Positions 4,615 through 6,394 of a stretch of DNA of 6,394 nucleotides are shown here, piece by piece (positions within the stretch are counted from its first letter, which is position 1; the number at the start of each line of letters is the position of its first letter). The notes beneath the pieces are model-generated. The model was not told the origin of the DNA and ran no database searches. It saw nothing but the letters and a program-made list of their open reading frames with translations. The stretch is from Bacillota bacterium. Lineage in GTDB: Bacteria > Bacillota > Sulfobacillia > Sulfobacillales > Sulfobacillaceae. The translations under genes and the position numbers were made by a program. The DNA lies in the NCBI GenBank assembly GCA_021820675.1, contig JAKADI010000106.1, positions 1 through 6,394 on the forward strand. Reading direction: 5' to 3'.

Positions 4615-6394
4615 ATGCCTGGACGGACGATCGTACTGGTAGGCAATCCTAACGTCGGAAAATCTGTGGTATTTCAGCGATTGACAGGCCGCTATGTCGC
4701 AGTCTCGAATTTCCCGGGTACCACGGTTCAGACATTCGAAGGGTACTATGGGACAGACCGCATTGTTGATACACCGGGCGTATATGGTTTGAGTCGCCTA
4801 ACCGATGAGGAAATGATCACGGTTTCAGCGTTGGAGTCTGCCGACTTGGTCATTAACGTGGTGGATGGAACGCGACTCGGGCGAGATCTATTTTTAACAC
4901 TACAGCTTGTGGATGCTGGTTTACCCGTCGTTTTAACGATTAACATGATGGATGAAGTCCAAAGTGAGGGCGCTTTGATTAACACGACGTTACTAGAGGA
5001 TCTTCTCGATATTCCCGTGGTTGGTATTTCTGCTACCAAAGGTCACAACCTTGCCGTTTTACGGTCGCTCATCGATGCAGGGGTTCGTCGAGTCCAACAT
5101 CTCGGAAATCAGTGGCATACTCCGGAATCGTGGCAGTTGACACCACTAGAATCTCTGCTATGGCATGAAGAAGATGAACGTATTTCTCGGCGAGTCGGAA
5201 AACGGACGGAACAGGGTATGCGCGAACACCATTATGTAATGCGCCGTGAGCGGGCTGATCAATTAGCGGCGCAAGTTCAGTCTCAGGCATCCGCGTTTGG
5301 GCCGCATTCTTTGTGGTTGGATCGGGTTTTGCTGCATCCATGGGGAGGATTAGCGGCAGCAATTATCGCGATTGGAGCGGTCTATTATTTTGTCGGAATA
5401 ATCGTAGCGGGGACTGTCGTTGGTATACTCGAGCAGTATACGACGAAGTTGGTCATTCCACTTGTCAAACAACTGGTGAGTTTTATGGTTCCATCTCATA
5501 CGTGGCTGTTCCGATTATTCGTTGGGCAGTACGGGATGGTTTCATCGGGACTTATCTACATTGTCGCCTTGTTATTGCCCTTGGTAACCGCGTTTTATTT
5601 GTTGTTAGCCATACTGGAAGATTCGGGGTATTTACCGCGTCTGGCTACCTGGCTTGACCGGTGGTTTCTGCGACTAGGTCTCAATGGGCGGGCAGTCATT
5701 CCTCTGGTTCTCGGTTTCGGGTGTGTCACGATGGCGACTCTGACCACCAGAGCCTTAGAAACGCAGCGAGAACGGACCATTTCAACCATATTGCTCGCAT
5801 GGACGATCCCGTGTTCCGCGCAAATGGGTATCATTGTCGGCCTCCTCAGCGGTACTGGCGCCATTTATGCGTTAACTTACGTTGTAACCATCCTAGGACT
5901 TTTCATCCTGATAGGCACCGTCCTGGACAAGAGCCTTCCGGGACGACCAACTCCCTTGTTGTTGGACCTACCGCGGCTTCGTCTACCCAAATTCTCTAAC
6001 GTCTTGTGGAAAACACAGGCTAAAGTTGTAGAATTTTTACAGGAGGCTTGGCCATTATTTGTGGTAGGCGCAGCCCTTATTGAACTCGGCGATATAAGCG
6101 GAGTCCTACCTGCGTTAAATCACTTTATTGCACCCTTTTTGCGCTATTGGCTGGGGCTTCCAGGCAATGCTACGGAGTCCTTCCTTCTAGGCTTCATTCG
6201 CCGTGATTTTGGAGCGGCGGGATTTTATGAATTGGGACTGACTTCCCACCAGATTGTTACAGGCGCCGTTACTCTAACGCTATTTGTTCCCTGTTTGGCG
6301 TCAACTCTCGTCATCTTGAAAGAACGTGGCTGGCGGAATGGGATGGTTATTTGGATTGGATCGATTGCCTTAGCCCTGTTTGTAGGGGGAATTA
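4615..6394 (+). CDS. feoB: FeoB-type ferrous iron transporter, GCVTMA variant, partial (C-terminus missing)
   Basis: A cytoplasmic-membrane Fe(II) uptake protein with a GTPase domain; 593 codons are present and the stop lies beyond the window. G-domain motifs are complete: G1 GNPNVGKS (residues 10-17), G2 Thr within NFPGTT, G3 DTPG (52-55), G4 NMMD (110-113), G5 SATKG (139-143). A helical linker domain rich in charged residues covers about 160-235, and membrane segments start near 243. The first Gate region holds LEDSGYLPR and then LGFGCVTMATLTTRALET with Cys370, followed by IPCSAQ with Cys400. The second half has GFIRRDFGAAG (about 527-537) and LFVPCLAS with Cys560. Classical FeoB has GCNVPA at Cys370, so this belongs to a variant subgroup. 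I recall similar FeoB-like proteins with GCVTMAT and PCSAQ in other bacteria, but could not check. Size fits a short FeoB of about 600-650 residues. No feoA lies upstream; downstream is unseen. Confidence 0.93.
   Translation, partial: MPGRTIVLVGNPNVGKSVVFQRLTGRYVAVSNFPGTTVQTFEGYYGTDRIVDTPGVYGLSRLTDEEMITVSALESADLVINVVDGTRLGRDLFLTLQLVDAGLPVVLTINMMDEVQSEGALINTTLLEDLLDIPVVGISATKGHNLAVLRSLIDAGVRRVQHLGNQWHTPESWQLTPLESLLWHEEDERISRRVGKRTEQGMREHHYVMRRERADQLAAQVQSQASAFGPHSLWLDRVLLHPWGGLAAAIIAIGAVYYFVGIIVAGTVVGILEQYTTKLVIPLVKQLVSFMVPSHTWLFRLFVGQYGMVSSGLIYIVALLLPLVTAFYLLLAILEDSGYLPRLATWLDRWFLRLGLNGRAVIPLVLGFGCVTMATLTTRALETQRERTISTILLAWTIPCSAQMGIIVGLLSGTGAIYALTYVVTILGLFILIGTVLDKSLPGRPTPLLLDLPRLRLPKFSNVLWKTQAKVVEFLQEAWPLFVVGAALIELGDISGVLPALNHFIAPFLRYWLGLPGNATESFLLGFIRRDFGAAGFYELGLTSHQIVTGAVTLTLFVPCLASTLVILKERGWRNGMVIWIGSIALALFVGGI

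Noticed and set aside
5313..5999. Plus- and minus-strand frames inside feoB
   Set aside because: They overlap the well-supported FeoB membrane core in other frames and carry no recognisable domain.
1..6394. Defence system, CRISPR array, prophage or integron
   Set aside because: No repeated spacers, integrase, nuclease, reverse transcriptase or toxin-antitoxin pair is visible; the genes are transport, regulation and one broken acetyltransferase.

Overview
The window carries five protein-coding loci on a bacterial chromosome of roughly 50% GC. In order they are a major-facilitator transporter (minus strand, cut by the left edge), a LysR-type regulator (plus), a second and unrelated MFS transporter (minus), a truncated GNAT acetyltransferase remnant (minus), and a FeoB-type ferrous iron transporter (plus, cut by the right edge). 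Strong purine-rich ribosome binding sites, two GTG starts and the protein styles suggest a Gram-positive organism. A Sulfobacillus- or Alicyclobacillus-like Firmicute is my guess, but no marker gene fixes the taxonomy.

Left part (1-2120): the ACS-like MFS gene and the LysR gene are divergent and share a 144-bp AT-rich intergenic region. This is the classic layout in which a LysR-type protein controls both itself and the neighbouring transporter, here probably for an organic anion or aromatic acid. The region holds a TATAAT box, a 10-bp perfect palindrome and a 7-bp direct repeat spaced 30 bp apart, all candidate control sites.

Middle (2121-4225): a 294-bp gap with no convincing gene separates LysR from the convergent second MFS gene, a complete 412-residue transporter of unknown substrate without a clear motif A. 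Upstream of it lies about 570 bp without an intact gene. This stretch contains a possible decayed reading frame on the plus strand, interrupted by two TGA codons, and ends in an 11-bp stem-loop.

Right part (4226-6394): a GNAT gene is cut just before its acetyl-CoA-binding motif, so it is probably a pseudogene. It is divergent from feoB across 92 bp that contain a 10-bp-period direct repeat. FeoB has a complete N-terminal G domain and the membrane core, but carries GCVTMA where classical FeoB has GCNVPA, which places it in a variant subgroup. No feoA is visible next to it. No new multi-gene system is evident. The points most worth a second look are the FeoB variant, the GNAT breakpoint with its decayed flank, and the repeat in the feoB control region.
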